Source: GCA-2731375 sp964590195
GTDB lineage: Bacteria; Pseudomonadota; Alphaproteobacteria; GCA-2731375
Direction: 5' to 3'
DNA length: 64,000 nt
Assembly (NCBI GenBank): GCA_964590195.1
Contig: CAZPWJ010000003.1
Location: 59,164 to 123,163, forward strand
Shown piece by piece: positions 7,473 through 16,355 of this stretch. How positions within the stretch are numbered: position 1 is the stretch's first letter; each line of letters begins with the position of its first letter. The notes below the pieces were generated by a model. That model did no database searches. It was not told the origin of the DNA and saw nothing but the letters and a program-made list of their open reading frames with translations. The position numbers were made by a program, and so were the translations under genes.

Positions 7473-10049
7473 CTAGGCAACAATATTAACGATACGGTTG
7501 GGGACCACGATAACCCGGCGCACGTCCTTGTCGCCGATCGCCGATTTCACCTTGTCCAACGCCAAGGCGGCCTCACGTACCGTGTCTTCAGACTGGTCGG
7601 GCTCAATTTCCAGTGTCGCGCGCATTTTTCCGTTCAATTGCACGGCGATGGTGATGCTTGCTTCCACCAATAGGGCAGGATCTGCCTTTGGCCAGGGGGC
7701 ATCCGCCAACAGTCCGTCCATACCCAACGCCTGCCAGGCCTCTTCCGCCAGATGCGGCATCATGGGGCCGATCATCAACACCAGGGTTTCGATAGCCTCC
7801 CGCTGCGCCCAGCGTTCGCCGGCGGCGGCATCGCCGTCACTGACCTTTAACGAAGCGAGAGCATTGGCTAATTCATACAATCGAGCAACGGAGACATTAA
7901 ATTGGAATTTCTCGATACCATCGGTAACGGCACCTATGGCCTGATGGGTCAAGCGCCGCAAGGCCGTGGCAGTCTCGCTGAACTGGGTCGGGGCGGGGCT
8001 GCCCGCCGCCGGCAGACTGGCCATGGATTCCTCGATAATCCGCCAAATTCTGCCGGTAAAGCGCCAGGCGCCTTCGATGCCGCCGTCGGTCCACTCCAAG
8101 TCCCGGTCAGGCGGGCTGTCGGACAGCATGAACCAGCGTGCCGTATCGGCGCCATAGCGCTCGATAATGTCCTCGGGGTCAATGACATTCTTGCGCGACT
8201 TGGACATTTTTTCCGAACGGCCAACCGTTACCCCGCCGAGGTTGTCTAGACGGCGAATATCCCCGCTAACGTTGCGCTCCACCTCGGTGGGTTCCAGCCA
8301 GGTACCATCATCGGCGCGATAAGTTTCATGACAGACCATGCCTTGGGTAAACAGGCCGGCAAAAGGCTCGCTGACATCCAGATGGCCGCATTTCTGCATC
8401 GCCCGGGTGAAAAAACGCGCATAGAGCAGATGCAGAATGGCGTGTTCAACACCACCAATATACTGATCCACCGGCATCCAGTAATCCACCGCCGAGGCAG
8501 CAAGGGGCTGTTCAGCCCTGGGCGAGCAAAACCGGGCAAAATACCACGATGAATCGACAAAAGTGTCAAACGTATCAGTCTCCCGTTGTGCCGGCTTGCC
8601 GCAGGCCGGACAGGCAATAGCCCCCCAGGTTTCGTGGCGGTCCAAGGGATTGCCGGCCTGATCGAAGGTCACGTCGTCGGGCAATGTAATGGGCAGATCG
8701 GCCTCATCCACCGGCACAACGCCACAGTCGCCGCAATGAACAACCGGAATGGGACAACCCCAATATCGTTGCCGCGAGACGCCCCAGTCCCGCAGACGAT
8801 ACATAATCTCGCGGCTACCGAAATCTCCAGCTTCGGCCCGGCCGGCGATCTCCGACTTGGCATCGTCGATACTTAAGCCGTCCAAGAACTGCGAATTCGC
8901 TAACCGGCCGGGCCCTACATAGGCCTCGTCCCCAACTGAAAAATCGGCGCTTTCCGTGCCATGGGGCACCACGACGGGCAATACCGACAAATCGTACTTG
9001 CGGGCAAAATCCAAATCCCGCTGATCATGGGCCGGGCAACCAAAGATGGCACCGGTGCCGTACTCGATCAGCACGAAATTGGCCACATAAATGGGCAATT
9101 CCACATCCGGCAAAAACGGATGCTGCGCCCTGAGGCCGGTATCAAGGCCCAGTTTGTCCGCCTTTTCGATGGCCTCTTCAGAGGTTCCCTGGCGCCGGCA
9201 TTCGGCAACGAACGCGGCCACCTCCGGGTTCTTTTCGGCCAATTCAGCCGTCAGTGGATGATCCGGCGACAGGGCCAGAAAAGAGGCACCGAAAATAGTA
9301 TCGGGGCGGGTGGTGAAAACCTCGATCTCGCCCCCACGCTGCTTCACCGCGAAGCGCAGGCGCGCGCCCTCGGAGCGGCCAATCCAATTGGCCTGCATCA
9401 GACGGACTTTTTCCGGCCAGCGCTCAAGATCGCCGAGCGCATCCAGCAATTCGTCTTGAAAGGCAGTGATACGAAAAAACCACTGCGACAACTGCCGCCG
9501 CTCCACCGGTGCGCCGGACCGCCAGCCGCAACCGTCTATGACCTGCTCGTTGGCTAGTACCGTGTGTTCAACCGGGTCCCAGTTGACCCAGGATTCCCGC
9601 CGGTAGGCCAGGTCGTTGTTTAGCAGATCGAGAAACAATTTTTGCTGCTGGCGATAGTATTCCACATCGCAGGTGGCGAATTCTCGGCTCCAATCCAGTG
9701 ACAGGCCCATGGATTGCAACTGCGCGCGCATATTGGCGATATTTTCGTAGGTCCACTTGGCGGGATGGACCTGCTTTTCCAGGGCCGCATTCTCCGCCGG
9801 CAGTCCAAAGGCGTCCCAACCCATGGGATGCAGGACGTTGAAGCCCTGCGCCCGTTTATAGCGCGCCACCACATCGCCCATGGCGTAGTTGCGCACATGC
9901 CCCATATGGATGCGTCCCGACGGATAGGGGAACATCTCCAGCACGTAGTATTTTTCCTTTTGCCGGTCTTCCACCGCCTCGAAGGTTTTGGCCGCGGCCC
10001 AGGCGGCCTGCCATTTTGCTTCTGTTGTTTTGGCGTTGTAGCGCGCCAT
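7473..10049 (-). CDS. leuS: Leucyl-tRNA synthetase
   Basis: LeuS charges tRNA-Leu and edits misactivated amino acids. The 858-residue protein contains the class I signature PYPSGRIHMGH (HMGH at residues 48-51), the KMSKS loop (GRSEKMSKSRKN at about residue 613), and a connective editing domain with FTTRPDTIFGASF. The zinc-like segments CPAHD and CPACGKPA are also present. The ATG at 10049 is followed by the expected MARYNAKTTEAKWQ. It is the first gene of the leuS-lptE-holA unit and abuts lptE with no spacer. The DUF3576 lipoprotein gene lies 108 bases upstream on the same strand. Confidence 0.98.
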   Translation of the reverse strand: MARYNAKTTEAKWQAAWAAAKTFEAVEDRQKEKYYVLEMFPYPSGRIHMGHVRNYAMGDVVARYKRAQGFNVLHPMGWDAFGLPAENAALEKQVHPAKWTYENIANMRAQLQSMGLSLDWSREFATCDVEYYRQQQKLFLDLLNNDLAYRRESWVNWDPVEHTVLANEQVIDGCGWRSGAPVERRQLSQWFFRITAFQDELLDALGDLERWPEKVRLMQANWIGRSEGARLRFAVKQRGGEIEVFTTRPDTIFGASFLALSPDHPLTAELAEKNPEVAAFVAECRRQGTSEEAIEKADKLGLDTGLRAQHPFLPDVELPIYVANFVLIEYGTGAIFGCPAHDQRDLDFARKYDLSVLPVVVPHGTESADFSVGDEAYVGPGRLANSQFLDGLSIDDAKSEIAGRAEAGDFGSREIMYRLRDWGVSRQRYWGCPIPVVHCGDCGVVPVDEADLPITLPDDVTFDQAGNPLDRHETWGAIACPACGKPAQRETDTFDTFVDSSWYFARFCSPRAEQPLAASAVDYWMPVDQYIGGVEHAILHLLYARFFTRAMQKCGHLDVSEPFAGLFTQGMVCHETYRADDGTWLEPTEVERNVSGDIRRLDNLGGVTVGRSEKMSKSRKNVIDPEDIIERYGADTARWFMLSDSPPDRDLEWTDGGIEGAWRFTGRIWRIIEESMASLPAAGSPAPTQFSETATALRRLTHQAIGAVTDGIEKFQFNVSVARLYELANALASLKVSDGDAAAGERWAQREAIETLVLMIGPMMPHLAEEAWQALGMDGLLADAPWPKADPALLVEASITIAVQLNGKMRATLEIEPDQSEDTVREAALALDKVKSAIGDKDVRRVIVVPNRIVNIVA

Positions 10050-10157
10050 GGGACCTATCCTCTTTCGGCCGCTCCAATAGGGGAGGGCCCAATGATTGCG
10101 TTAAAATTCGCCGCGCTCCACCAGAAGAGAGTACACACGGCGGCTATTCAGTTGAGA

Positions 10158-10703
10158 TTATTGCAAGGTATCCAGCCGTAACTGCCGGGCCCTCACCAAA
10201 ATCGCATTTTCCAGTTGCGTCGATGTATCACCCGTGACCTCGGCGCTCAACCATTGCTTGGCGGCGTCCTTGGTCTGCTTGAAAACCGCGACCTTGATAC
10301 CGTCCGCGCGCAACCGCCGATCAAGAATATAAATAGTCATCTTGAATCTCTCGTCCGGGCTATTCGGTGCGCTGTACCAATCGGTGATGATCACGCCGCC
10401 AAATGGATCCGCCGAATTGAGAGGCATGAACGACAAGGTATCCAAGGAAGCGCGCCAAAGAAAACTATTGACCCCGATGCCACTACCGCCGCCGCCGCCG
10501 CCCTTGTCGGATTTGTTACCACCGAATATGGACAGGCCCCCCGGTCCAAACACCGTCTCCCGATCGCCGGTCGGATTGGGATTTGCGCTCCGGCTTTCCC
10601 GCTCTGGATAATTCTGTTCAGCATCGGCCAGGCCGCAGGCGGCCAGCAGAAAGCCAGCCCCGAGACAACACAAAACCCGCATGAAATTTGCCGTCAATGC
10701 CAT
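10158..10703 (-). CDS. DUF3576 family lipoprotein
   Basis: This is a predicted lipoprotein of about 181 residues. The N-terminus has a hydrophobic signal ending in LLAAC, with the Cys at residue 23 from the chosen start. A Gly-rich linker (GGGGGGSG) follows, and then the globular part with GVNSFLWRASLDTLSFMPL and DPFGGVIITDWYSAP, which I recognise as DUF3576. The family is widespread in alphaproteobacteria and often lies beside leuS, but its function is unknown to me. I chose ATG 10703 (MALTANFMRVL) over an upstream TTG because it gives a better signal peptide; ATG 10682 is also possible. It is probably anchored to the periplasmic side of the outer membrane. Confidence 0.85.
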   Translation of the reverse strand: MALTANFMRVLCCLGAGFLLAACGLADAEQNYPERESRSANPNPTGDRETVFGPGGLSIFGGNKSDKGGGGGGSGIGVNSFLWRASLDTLSFMPLNSADPFGGVIITDWYSAPNSPDERFKMTIYILDRRLRADGIKVAVFKQTKDAAKQWLSAEVTGDTSTQLENAILVRARQLRLDTLQ

Positions 10704-10805
10704 GCCAACCCACTCCGCAGACAATCAATCTTGCCCACTGTATACACCGTCCCAGGCCTTGGCGGAATAAGAACTCGGGTAAATTCGGCTGGCGAAGCAA
10801 TTTTA

Positions 10806-11648
10806 TTACTGGGTGAAACCCTGATCGGACACGGCACCACGGCCCGGACTACCACCCTGGGCGTGGGCGCGCAGCAGGCGGTTAATCTCCATGCCGGCCT
10901 CCCGAATACTGCCCTTCTGGACCGGCGGCAACTCGCCACCGGCAGTGAAGCCTTGGCGGGCCGGCGCGGGCGCCGTTCCGTTCACGCTGCCCAGCAGGGT
11001 TTGAAACGCCGCCGAACTCAGCTCGGGGATATTCCCGGCCGTCGAAGCGGCCGGTGATGGCCGGCTTGGCGCGCCTGCGGAGACTAGCGAGGGATAGGCC
11101 GGAAGCGCAGCGGCATGTTGGCTGGCGGCCAGTAACGGCATGCCGAAAACCGCTGGCAATATGCTGTCTTTGGCAGGAGCTGCATCCGCGAGCTTGGCGT
11201 CCGCCGCCGCCAGGACAGCGCCGTCGCCTTCGTCCGCACCGGTAAACTGGGCCAGCAAATTGCCGCTGATATCCTTACCCGTGGCCTCTTCGATCACCGT
11301 ATTGGCGAGTGCACCCAGAAAACCCAAGGGGCCGCCATATAGCGTACCGCCCGAAATGCGGGCGCCGGCGGAAATCTCGTCGCCGCTCACGGAGCGGTAT
11401 AAGTCACCGATCACCGGAAGATGCTGTAATGGATTGAGAACATCCAGCAGGTCGCCGAAGGTTAGGCCATCCGGACCGAAAAAGTTACTCTCCGCCACGG
11501 CCCCGGATTGCTGCCCTGCCGCTGCCGCCGTTGTTGTTTTGGTGCCACCAACCAGGGCATTGGTCCCCGACTCGACCTCTTCGCGGCCCGGCATGTAATA
11601 GTCGGGCACGGCGCGGAGGAAATTCTGCACTGGTGCTGTCGTTGTCAT
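10806..11648 (-). CDS. Unnamed family protein with NPLQHxPVIGDxYR core (paralogue A)
   Basis: I do not recognise a named family. The 280-residue protein has a conserved core at about residues 53-130: FFGPDGLTFGDLLDVLNPLQ, then HLPVIGDLYRS, then a Gly-rich stretch ISAGARISGGTLYGGPLGF, and finally ALANTVIEEATGKDISGN. The same core appears in the protein at 21663-22187, so the two are paralogues. The flanks are Ala/Pro/Gly-rich and look disordered. The spacing of glycines (GAR-x-x-GG-x-x-x-GGPLG) resembles a glycine zipper, which could pack helices or insert into a membrane; this is inference. No signal peptide is obvious. The start at ATG 11648 lacks a clear ribosome site, and ATG about 18 codons further in is an alternative. 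Confidence 0.75.
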   Translation of the reverse strand: MTTTAPVQNFLRAVPDYYMPGREEVESGTNALVGGTKTTTAAAAGQQSGAVAESNFFGPDGLTFGDLLDVLNPLQHLPVIGDLYRSVSGDEISAGARISGGTLYGGPLGFLGALANTVIEEATGKDISGNLLAQFTGADEGDGAVLAAADAKLADAAPAKDSILPAVFGMPLLAASQHAAALPAYPSLVSAGAPSRPSPAASTAGNIPELSSAAFQTLLGSVNGTAPAPARQGFTAGGELPPVQKGSIREAGMEINRLLRAHAQGGSPGRGAVSDQGFTQ

Positions 11649-11694
11649 ACCGAAGAGGCATGCAAAAACCAGGCCAAATACAAAGGCAATGTTT

Positions 11695-11973
11695 TCAATA
11701 ACTTAACTGCGGCCCGCTGACATCCTCGGCAAATTCTGCCGGCAATTCGATCCAGTCATGGAAAAAAGGGCAAAAAGCGCGGCGCAACTTGATATAAAGC
11801 GGTGCGGCAATCAGGCTCCGTCCCCGCCGCGGAACATGGCTGAAAACGCTTTCAGTGGGAGAACAAAAGGCCTTGCCGAAATCGCTACCAATATTCAGAA
11901 GCCGGGCGGACTTCAGAATTCCAACTCCCAACAGTAACGCCCTGCCCCCGCAACAGGGCCGGGCCGGTCTCAC
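11695..11973 (-). CDS. Possible small hypothetical protein (weak)
   Basis: An open frame of 92 codons lies between paralogue A and the divergent glycosyltransferase gene. Its C-terminal half (about residues 38-92) has an ordinary amino-acid mix with Phe/Trp/Tyr, for example RRAFCPFFHDWIELPAEFAE, and codon use like its neighbours, which is why I list it. The N-terminal third overlaps the 5' end of the GT9-like gene by 119 bases, so at most one of the two starts is right as drawn. No domain, signal peptide or partner is recognised. It may be a chance frame. Confidence 0.25.
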   Translation of the reverse strand: MRPARPCCGGRALLLGVGILKSARLLNIGSDFGKAFCSPTESVFSHVPRRGRSLIAAPLYIKLRRAFCPFFHDWIELPAEFAEDVSGPQLSY

Positions 11974-13078
11974 CTATGTTACCGCGTCGGGCAATTTCCA
12001 CCGTCAGGTGGTGCGCGGCCAAAGCGGCATGATGCAGGAACTGGGCAACGCCAAAGTGAAGAATCTGCCGGTCAAGCGATGGGGCCGCTACCCCTACCGC
12101 AAACGCTCGGTGCTGTTCCTGCTGCCGCCTCCGGCGATCGGAGAACATGTTGCCATCCGCCTGTTTCTGCAGGCTTTCATGGTCCAAGCCCAACCAAGCG
12201 AAGTTGCCCTGCTGGGCGGCGACGCGGCCTCGGACGTGTATGCCGGAATGCCCGATGTTGCCATCTATCCCGCCTGGATGGCCCATGACGAGTTGCGCCG
12301 TTTCAATGTGATTATCGACCTTAATGATGTACCCGCCCGGCGGGAGATTGAATTCTGGCCCGTCGATATGGAAGCCGCCCTGCATGACCTTTTCGCACTG
12401 CCAAAACCGGAGATCACGGCGGTGGCGCCGGTGCCGCGCGGCGGTAGCCCCTTGCGCATAGGTATTCTGCCCCTGGCGTCATCGCCCATGCGGACCCTGC
12501 CGCCGGATCTTGTTCTGGGCCTTGCCAATGGCCTAGGCGGTGACGGCGCACAGGTGGAAATTGTCCTTAACCCACAGCAAAATCAGTCAAGGTTTTTACG
12601 CACGGCCCTGGAAGACGCGGCAGCGGATCTGCGTTATATCGAGGATACTAAATCGGTGGCCGACTTGCTGGCGCTGATCGGGCAATTCGACTATGCCGTT
12701 TACGCCGATTCCGGGCCGGCGCATCTGACCAAGTTGGCGCAACGGCCCGGCGCTGCCATCTTCACGTCGGCGCCGTCCGATCTGTTGCTTGGCCGGCATC
12801 GCAATCTGTTGGCCCTGCAGGCACAATACAGCAGCGACTATTGCACCGCCCCCTGTGGTCTGGCAAAGGTGCGCCAAACCGACGATGGCCGCGCCGGCTG
12901 CATGGGGTCTCTCGGCGTGGCACGCGATGATTTACCCGGCATAATCGGAAGTCCCGACCAGAATCTGGTCCGGCAACTGTTATTGCAATCGCCCATACCC
13001 TGCGTTGCCGCTCTGGCCACGCAGACAGAGGCTGTTGCCGAGGCGGTGCGCGCGGATTTAATGTTCCGCTTGACGTAA
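11855..13078 (+). CDS. GT9-like (heptosyltransferase-type) glycosyltransferase
   Basis: The protein resembles family 9 glycosyltransferases, GT-B enzymes that add heptose or related sugars to LPS core. An N-terminal Rossmann-like segment begins RSVLFLLPPPAIGEHVAIR. The C-terminal half has the GT9 signature region FDYAVYADSGPAHLTKLAQRPGAAIFTSAP, where a conserved Asp-Ser-Gly-x-x-H lies in the donor site. A Cys-bearing stretch near the end (YCTAPCGLAK, CMGSLG) recalls GT9 tails. The start is uncertain: GTG 11855 gives 407 residues, while ATG 12029 or 12032 gives about 349 and avoids overlap with the minus-strand frame. Neither has a good ribosome site. The acceptor sugar is unknown. Confidence 0.78.
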   Translation: MGEQKALPKSLPIFRSRADFRIPTPNSNALPPQQGRAGLTYVTASGNFHRQVVRGQSGMMQELGNAKVKNLPVKRWGRYPYRKRSVLFLLPPPAIGEHVAIRLFLQAFMVQAQPSEVALLGGDAASDVYAGMPDVAIYPAWMAHDELRRFNVIIDLNDVPARREIEFWPVDMEAALHDLFALPKPEITAVAPVPRGGSPLRIGILPLASSPMRTLPPDLVLGLANGLGGDGAQVEIVLNPQQNQSRFLRTALEDAAADLRYIEDTKSVADLLALIGQFDYAVYADSGPAHLTKLAQRPGAAIFTSAPSDLLLGRHRNLLALQAQYSSDYCTAPCGLAKVRQTDDGRAGCMGSLGVARDDLPGIIGSPDQNLVRQLLLQSPIPCVAALATQTEAVAEAVRADLMFRLT

Positions 13079-13131
13079 AAATTCTCCGCCTTAAGCGGGC
13101 GGAAACCAATCAAAAACTTAATCATGTAGGC

Positions 13132-13165
13132 AAAAAAAGAACGTGGGGCCAAAGGGCCCCACGTT
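13132..13165 (-). terminator. Rho-independent terminator of the porin gene
   Basis: On the minus strand an 11-base perfect stem (AACGTGGGGCC / GGCCCCACGTT, 13140-13165) with a 4-base loop is followed by a run of seven T. It lies 28 bases beyond the porin stop codon and is the clearest intrinsic terminator in the window. The T-tract is only on the minus-strand side, so it should not terminate the glycosyltransferase transcript efficiently. Confidence 0.9.
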
Positions 13166-13192
13166 CCCATACAACGTGTATGTTTGGTTCGA

Positions 13193-14365
13193 TTAGAACG
13201 AGAATTTCGTTCCAATGATACCAATGGTGTTCTCGCCTTCGGTCGCGGGAGAGGCATTGGCAATATTGGCCGAGTCCTCGAAATCCCAGAACTGAATGCC
13301 ACCAAAGAGCTTGATCCCAGGCCCAAGATTGTAAGTACCACCAACGGATACATACTCGGTCTGGTCATCACGCGTGGACTTCACGCCACCGACGAGAATT
13401 TCCTGCTGGGCGCGAACGTACTGAATGCCGACGCCCCAGGGGCCGGTGTTGTACTGCATGCCAAGCGTGTAGGTCTCGCGATCGGTGCCGGGAGAACCAG
13501 CGGCAACCACGCCATTGCCCGTGGCAATGTCGTTGATCTTGGTGTACTTGCCACCAATCTGGAAGCCGCTGAAGCCAACTTGCAGGCCGCCGCCATAACC
13601 GTCGGCGTCCTTACCGGAAGCCACGCCAACAGCCGAAGATTCGGTGTCGGAGGTGAACCAGTTGACGAAGCCCTTGACACTGGCGTTGCCGAATTTGCCG
13701 GTGTAGTTGGCGCCTACGTCAACGACTTCGTTGGCGAGGGTGCCGCCGAGCTTGCTGTCGAGGCCGGAACCACGAGAGTTCGTCGCGCCGTTCTCAGGGA
13801 TGTAACCGACACCGAGCTGGAAGCCGGACATACGCGGCGTGAAGTAGTTCATCTTCGTCTCTGGCGTCGAGTTCATACCCGCCATGCCGCCATAGTCGTT
13901 GATGCCCAGGCCGTTCGGCGTACCGGTGCCGATCGGGAAGTGGGAACCAAAGTTGCCGAAGCCGTCGATCATCTCGCCAACGCGGCCATAGGACATCAGC
14001 AACGCCGGGCCCCAGGTCTCGCCGTATTCGACGCGGCCAAAGGAACCATCCATCCAGATGTAGGAGTTATCCATCTGGTCACCGGAGGTTTCACCCTCGA
14101 GCTGGACCATCACGCCGAACTTGATGCCGTTATCAAGCGTGGTTTTGCCGCTGAAATAAATTTCAGACTCACGGCCGAAACCATGGCTGCGGTTGTCGGT
14201 GGCAGCCGCCGCGCCCGAAGGCGCATCGTTGTCGCCATCACCAAACTGAATAGCCGCGCGCCAGTAGCCGCCCAGGCCAAGTTTGATCTTTTCAGCGGCG
14301 CCGGCGGAACCAGCTACCAGGCTGACGGCGATCAGCGCCGTTGTCCCGTAAAGAATATTTTTCAT
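13193..14365 (-). CDS. Gram-negative general porin
   Basis: This is an outer-membrane trimeric beta-barrel porin for passive uptake of small solutes. The 390-residue protein starts MKNILYGTTALIAVSLVAGSAG with AGA cleavage at about residue 23. The mature part is rich in Gly, Asn, Asp and aromatic residues with alternating strand patterns. An eyelet-like segment contains YIWMDGSFGRVEYGETWG. The protein ends in Phe (GTKFSF), the usual signal for BAM-mediated insertion. A ribosome site GAGGAAGAG lies about 10 bases before the ATG. It is a single-gene unit with its own terminator and a 293-base upstream region, which fits high, separately controlled expression. Confidence 0.92.
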   Translation of the reverse strand: MKNILYGTTALIAVSLVAGSAGAAEKIKLGLGGYWRAAIQFGDGDNDAPSGAAAATDNRSHGFGRESEIYFSGKTTLDNGIKFGVMVQLEGETSGDQMDNSYIWMDGSFGRVEYGETWGPALLMSYGRVGEMIDGFGNFGSHFPIGTGTPNGLGINDYGGMAGMNSTPETKMNYFTPRMSGFQLGVGYIPENGATNSRGSGLDSKLGGTLANEVVDVGANYTGKFGNASVKGFVNWFTSDTESSAVGVASGKDADGYGGGLQVGFSGFQIGGKYTKINDIATGNGVVAAGSPGTDRETYTLGMQYNTGPWGVGIQYVRAQQEILVGGVKSTRDDQTEYVSVGGTYNLGPGIKLFGGIQFWDFEDSANIANASPATEGENTIGIIGTKFSF

Positions 14366-14658
14366 CGCTGTCTATCTCTTCCTCTCAATTAGCGGCCAAC
14401 GCAAGAAACAGGGCACAGGCCTATAGACAATTAGTAACCAAGCAGCATACAGCACTTTTTCATGGCCTCGGGTCAAGTCATCATCCGTAAAAGTGTGTCG
14501 AAAATCGTTCACTGTGGCAAAGTTGCAACGAAGTCTGAATCCCGGTTTTCCAGCCCTCTTGGCGGTTCGTGAAAAATTTATTAACCATTTGTTAATGATT
14601 TGAAGAGTTTTGCGACGATTCCGCGCAATTTCCGGATGAAGGGTCGCGGCGTTGGCGG
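14366..14658. promoter_or_regulatory. Intergenic region upstream of the porin, with CtrA-like box
   Basis: The AT-rich spacer between the methyltransferase stop and the porin start holds TTAACCATTTGTTAA at 14581-14595. This is an exact TTAA-N7-TTAA arrangement including the half-site TTAACCAT, as recognised by the alphaproteobacterial cell-cycle regulator CtrA. A TTGACC hexamer on the minus strand (about 14469-14474) could be a -35 element for the porin, but no convincing -10 follows at the usual spacing. No gene or RNA was recognised here. Confidence 0.35.
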
Positions 14659-15225
14659 CTAGGTATCAGCCTTGACCGCCCGCATCACAATAGTGGTTTC
14701 CATGATCACGTTATTATAAAGCCGCATGGCTTCTTGTAGTTCCGCCGGCTTTATCTTGCCCTTTTGCAAACGGCTGCGCCAGGGTTCGTCGGGCAAGACA
14801 TCAAATGAGATGATCTCAAAATCTACGCCTAGAAAAAGCCCCAGGGGGGTGTTGGGAATGCCTTTTTTTTGCCATTCCCGATTACGTTTTTGCGAAAACA
14901 TTTCCAGGCCCTGTACGGTAATTGGCCGAACATGGGTCGGATCATTCAGATAATGATCGTGGCGGGGATGGGGCACAACGATTCGAACCTCGGCGCCGGG
15001 CCGGCAAATCCGCCATAACTCCTTGATAATAGACAGATAACCGTCAGTGGTAGCGCCCAGGTGCTCCAATACATGGCGCATTTGTACTTCCTGGGCGCTA
15101 TTGTCCTGCCAGGGCCAGGGCGTTGCCTCCAGATCGACCAGCTGATCGGGTTCCGACAGCGGGCTTTTATCGACGTTGATCCAATCGGCTTTCTTGTCAA
15201 AGCCGCAACCCAGATTTAGGCGCAT
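14659..15225 (-). CDS. Class I SAM-dependent methyltransferase
   Basis: This 188-residue protein begins MRLNLGCGFDKKADWINVD, the typical start of small Rossmann methyltransferases. NLGCGF forms the SAM-binding loop and VD is the acidic residue at the end of strand two. The segments MRHVLEHLG and LWRICRPGAEVRIVVPHP match motifs of the Methyltransf_11/UbiE-like group, often linked to surface polysaccharide or lipid methylation. The acceptor is not evident. It is a single gene on the minus strand between the porin and the divergent cysD. The ATG at 15225 directly precedes the first strand. Confidence 0.82.
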   Translation of the reverse strand: MRLNLGCGFDKKADWINVDKSPLSEPDQLVDLEATPWPWQDNSAQEVQMRHVLEHLGATTDGYLSIIKELWRICRPGAEVRIVVPHPRHDHYLNDPTHVRPITVQGLEMFSQKRNREWQKKGIPNTPLGLFLGVDFEIISFDVLPDEPWRSRLQKGKIKPAELQEAMRLYNNVIMETTIVMRAVKADT

Positions 15226-15452
15226 TTCATTCGCTTCTCGAATTCACAAGGTTTCCGGTACAGTTCACCAGAACCGTCCATGGGCGCAATCTAACCCGCA
15301 TTTCGCTTTCTGGCCACGCTCGGGTGTAAAAGAAGAAATTCAGAATCACCTGCTATTTAGATTGTCTGCGCCGTCGGCCCCTGATAGGAAAGCGCAGATT
15401 TGCCATTATTCAATCCGCAACGAATCGGCGCAATCCAAACCGTAGGTTTTTC

Positions 15453-16355
15453 ATGACATCATCGCCGCATCTTCATGCCCTCGAGGCTGAAGCCATTCAT
15501 ATATTTCGCGAAGTGGCCGCCGAATGCCGCAAGCCGGTGATGCTGTATTCCATCGGCAAGGATTCGTCCGTGCTGCTACACTTGGCGATGAAGGCGTTCT
15601 ATCCCTCAATCCCGCCGTTTCCGATCATGCACGTGGACACGACTTGGAAATTCCGGGAAATGATCGAATTCCGTGACAAGTTGGCGGCGGATCTCGGCAT
15701 GGATTTGATTGTTCATATCAATCAGGACGGTGTTGATAAGGGCGTCGGGCCGTTTTCCCACGGCAGCGCGGTGCATACCGATATCATGAAAACCCAAGCC
15801 CTGAAGCAGGCCCTGGACAAATACGGCTTCGACGCGGCCTTCGGCGGCGCGCGGCGGGACGAGGAAAAAAGCCGCGCCAAGGAGCGGGTTTTCTCCTTCC
15901 GCTCCGATCTGCATCGTTGGGACCCCAAGAACCAGCGTCCCGAGCTATGGAATATCTACAACACGCGCATTAATGCCGGCGAGAGTATTCGGGTTTTCCC
16001 GCTGAGCAATTGGACGGAATTGGATATCTGGCAATATATTTATCAGGAACAAATTCCCATGGTGCCGCTGTATTTTGCCGCCGAACGGCCGGTGGTGGAG
16101 CGCAACGGCACCTTGATCATGGTCGATGACGACCGCATGCCGCTTGAACCCGGCGAGACGCCGAAGCTTGAAATGGTACGCTTTCGCACCCTTGGTTGCT
16201 ATCCCCTGACCGGCGCCGTCCGCTCCGAGGCCGCGACACTGCCGGAAATCATTCAGGAAATGCTGTTGTCGACCACATCCGAGCGCCAGGGCCGGGTCAT
16301 CGATCAGGATGCCGACGCCTCCATGGAGCGTAAGAAGCAGGAGGGGTATTTCTGA
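15453..16355 (+). CDS. cysD: Sulfate adenylyltransferase subunit 2 (CysD)
   Basis: CysD forms adenosine 5'-phosphosulfate from sulfate and ATP in complex with the GTPase CysN. The 300-residue protein has the PP-loop ATP-pyrophosphatase signature VMLYSIGKDSSVLLHLAMKA at about residues 29-48. It also has the family blocks FGGARRDEEKSRAKERVFSF and IRVFPLSNWTELDIWQYI, and it ends with the conserved ERKKQEGYF. The stop overlaps the cysNC start by one base (TGATG), so translation is coupled. It is preceded by a 227-base spacer that holds no feature I recognise. Confidence 0.97.
   Translation: MTSSPHLHALEAEAIHIFREVAAECRKPVMLYSIGKDSSVLLHLAMKAFYPSIPPFPIMHVDTTWKFREMIEFRDKLAADLGMDLIVHINQDGVDKGVGPFSHGSAVHTDIMKTQALKQALDKYGFDAAFGGARRDEEKSRAKERVFSFRSDLHRWDPKNQRPELWNIYNTRINAGESIRVFPLSNWTELDIWQYIYQEQIPMVPLYFAAERPVVERNGTLIMVDDDRMPLEPGETPKLEMVRFRTLGCYPLTGAVRSEAATLPEIIQEMLLSTTSERQGRVIDQDADASMERKKQEGYF

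Noticed and set aside
13084..13103. Small hairpin TCCGCC/GGCGGA after the GT9-like gene
   Set aside because: Only six pairs and no T-tract; not convincing as a terminator.
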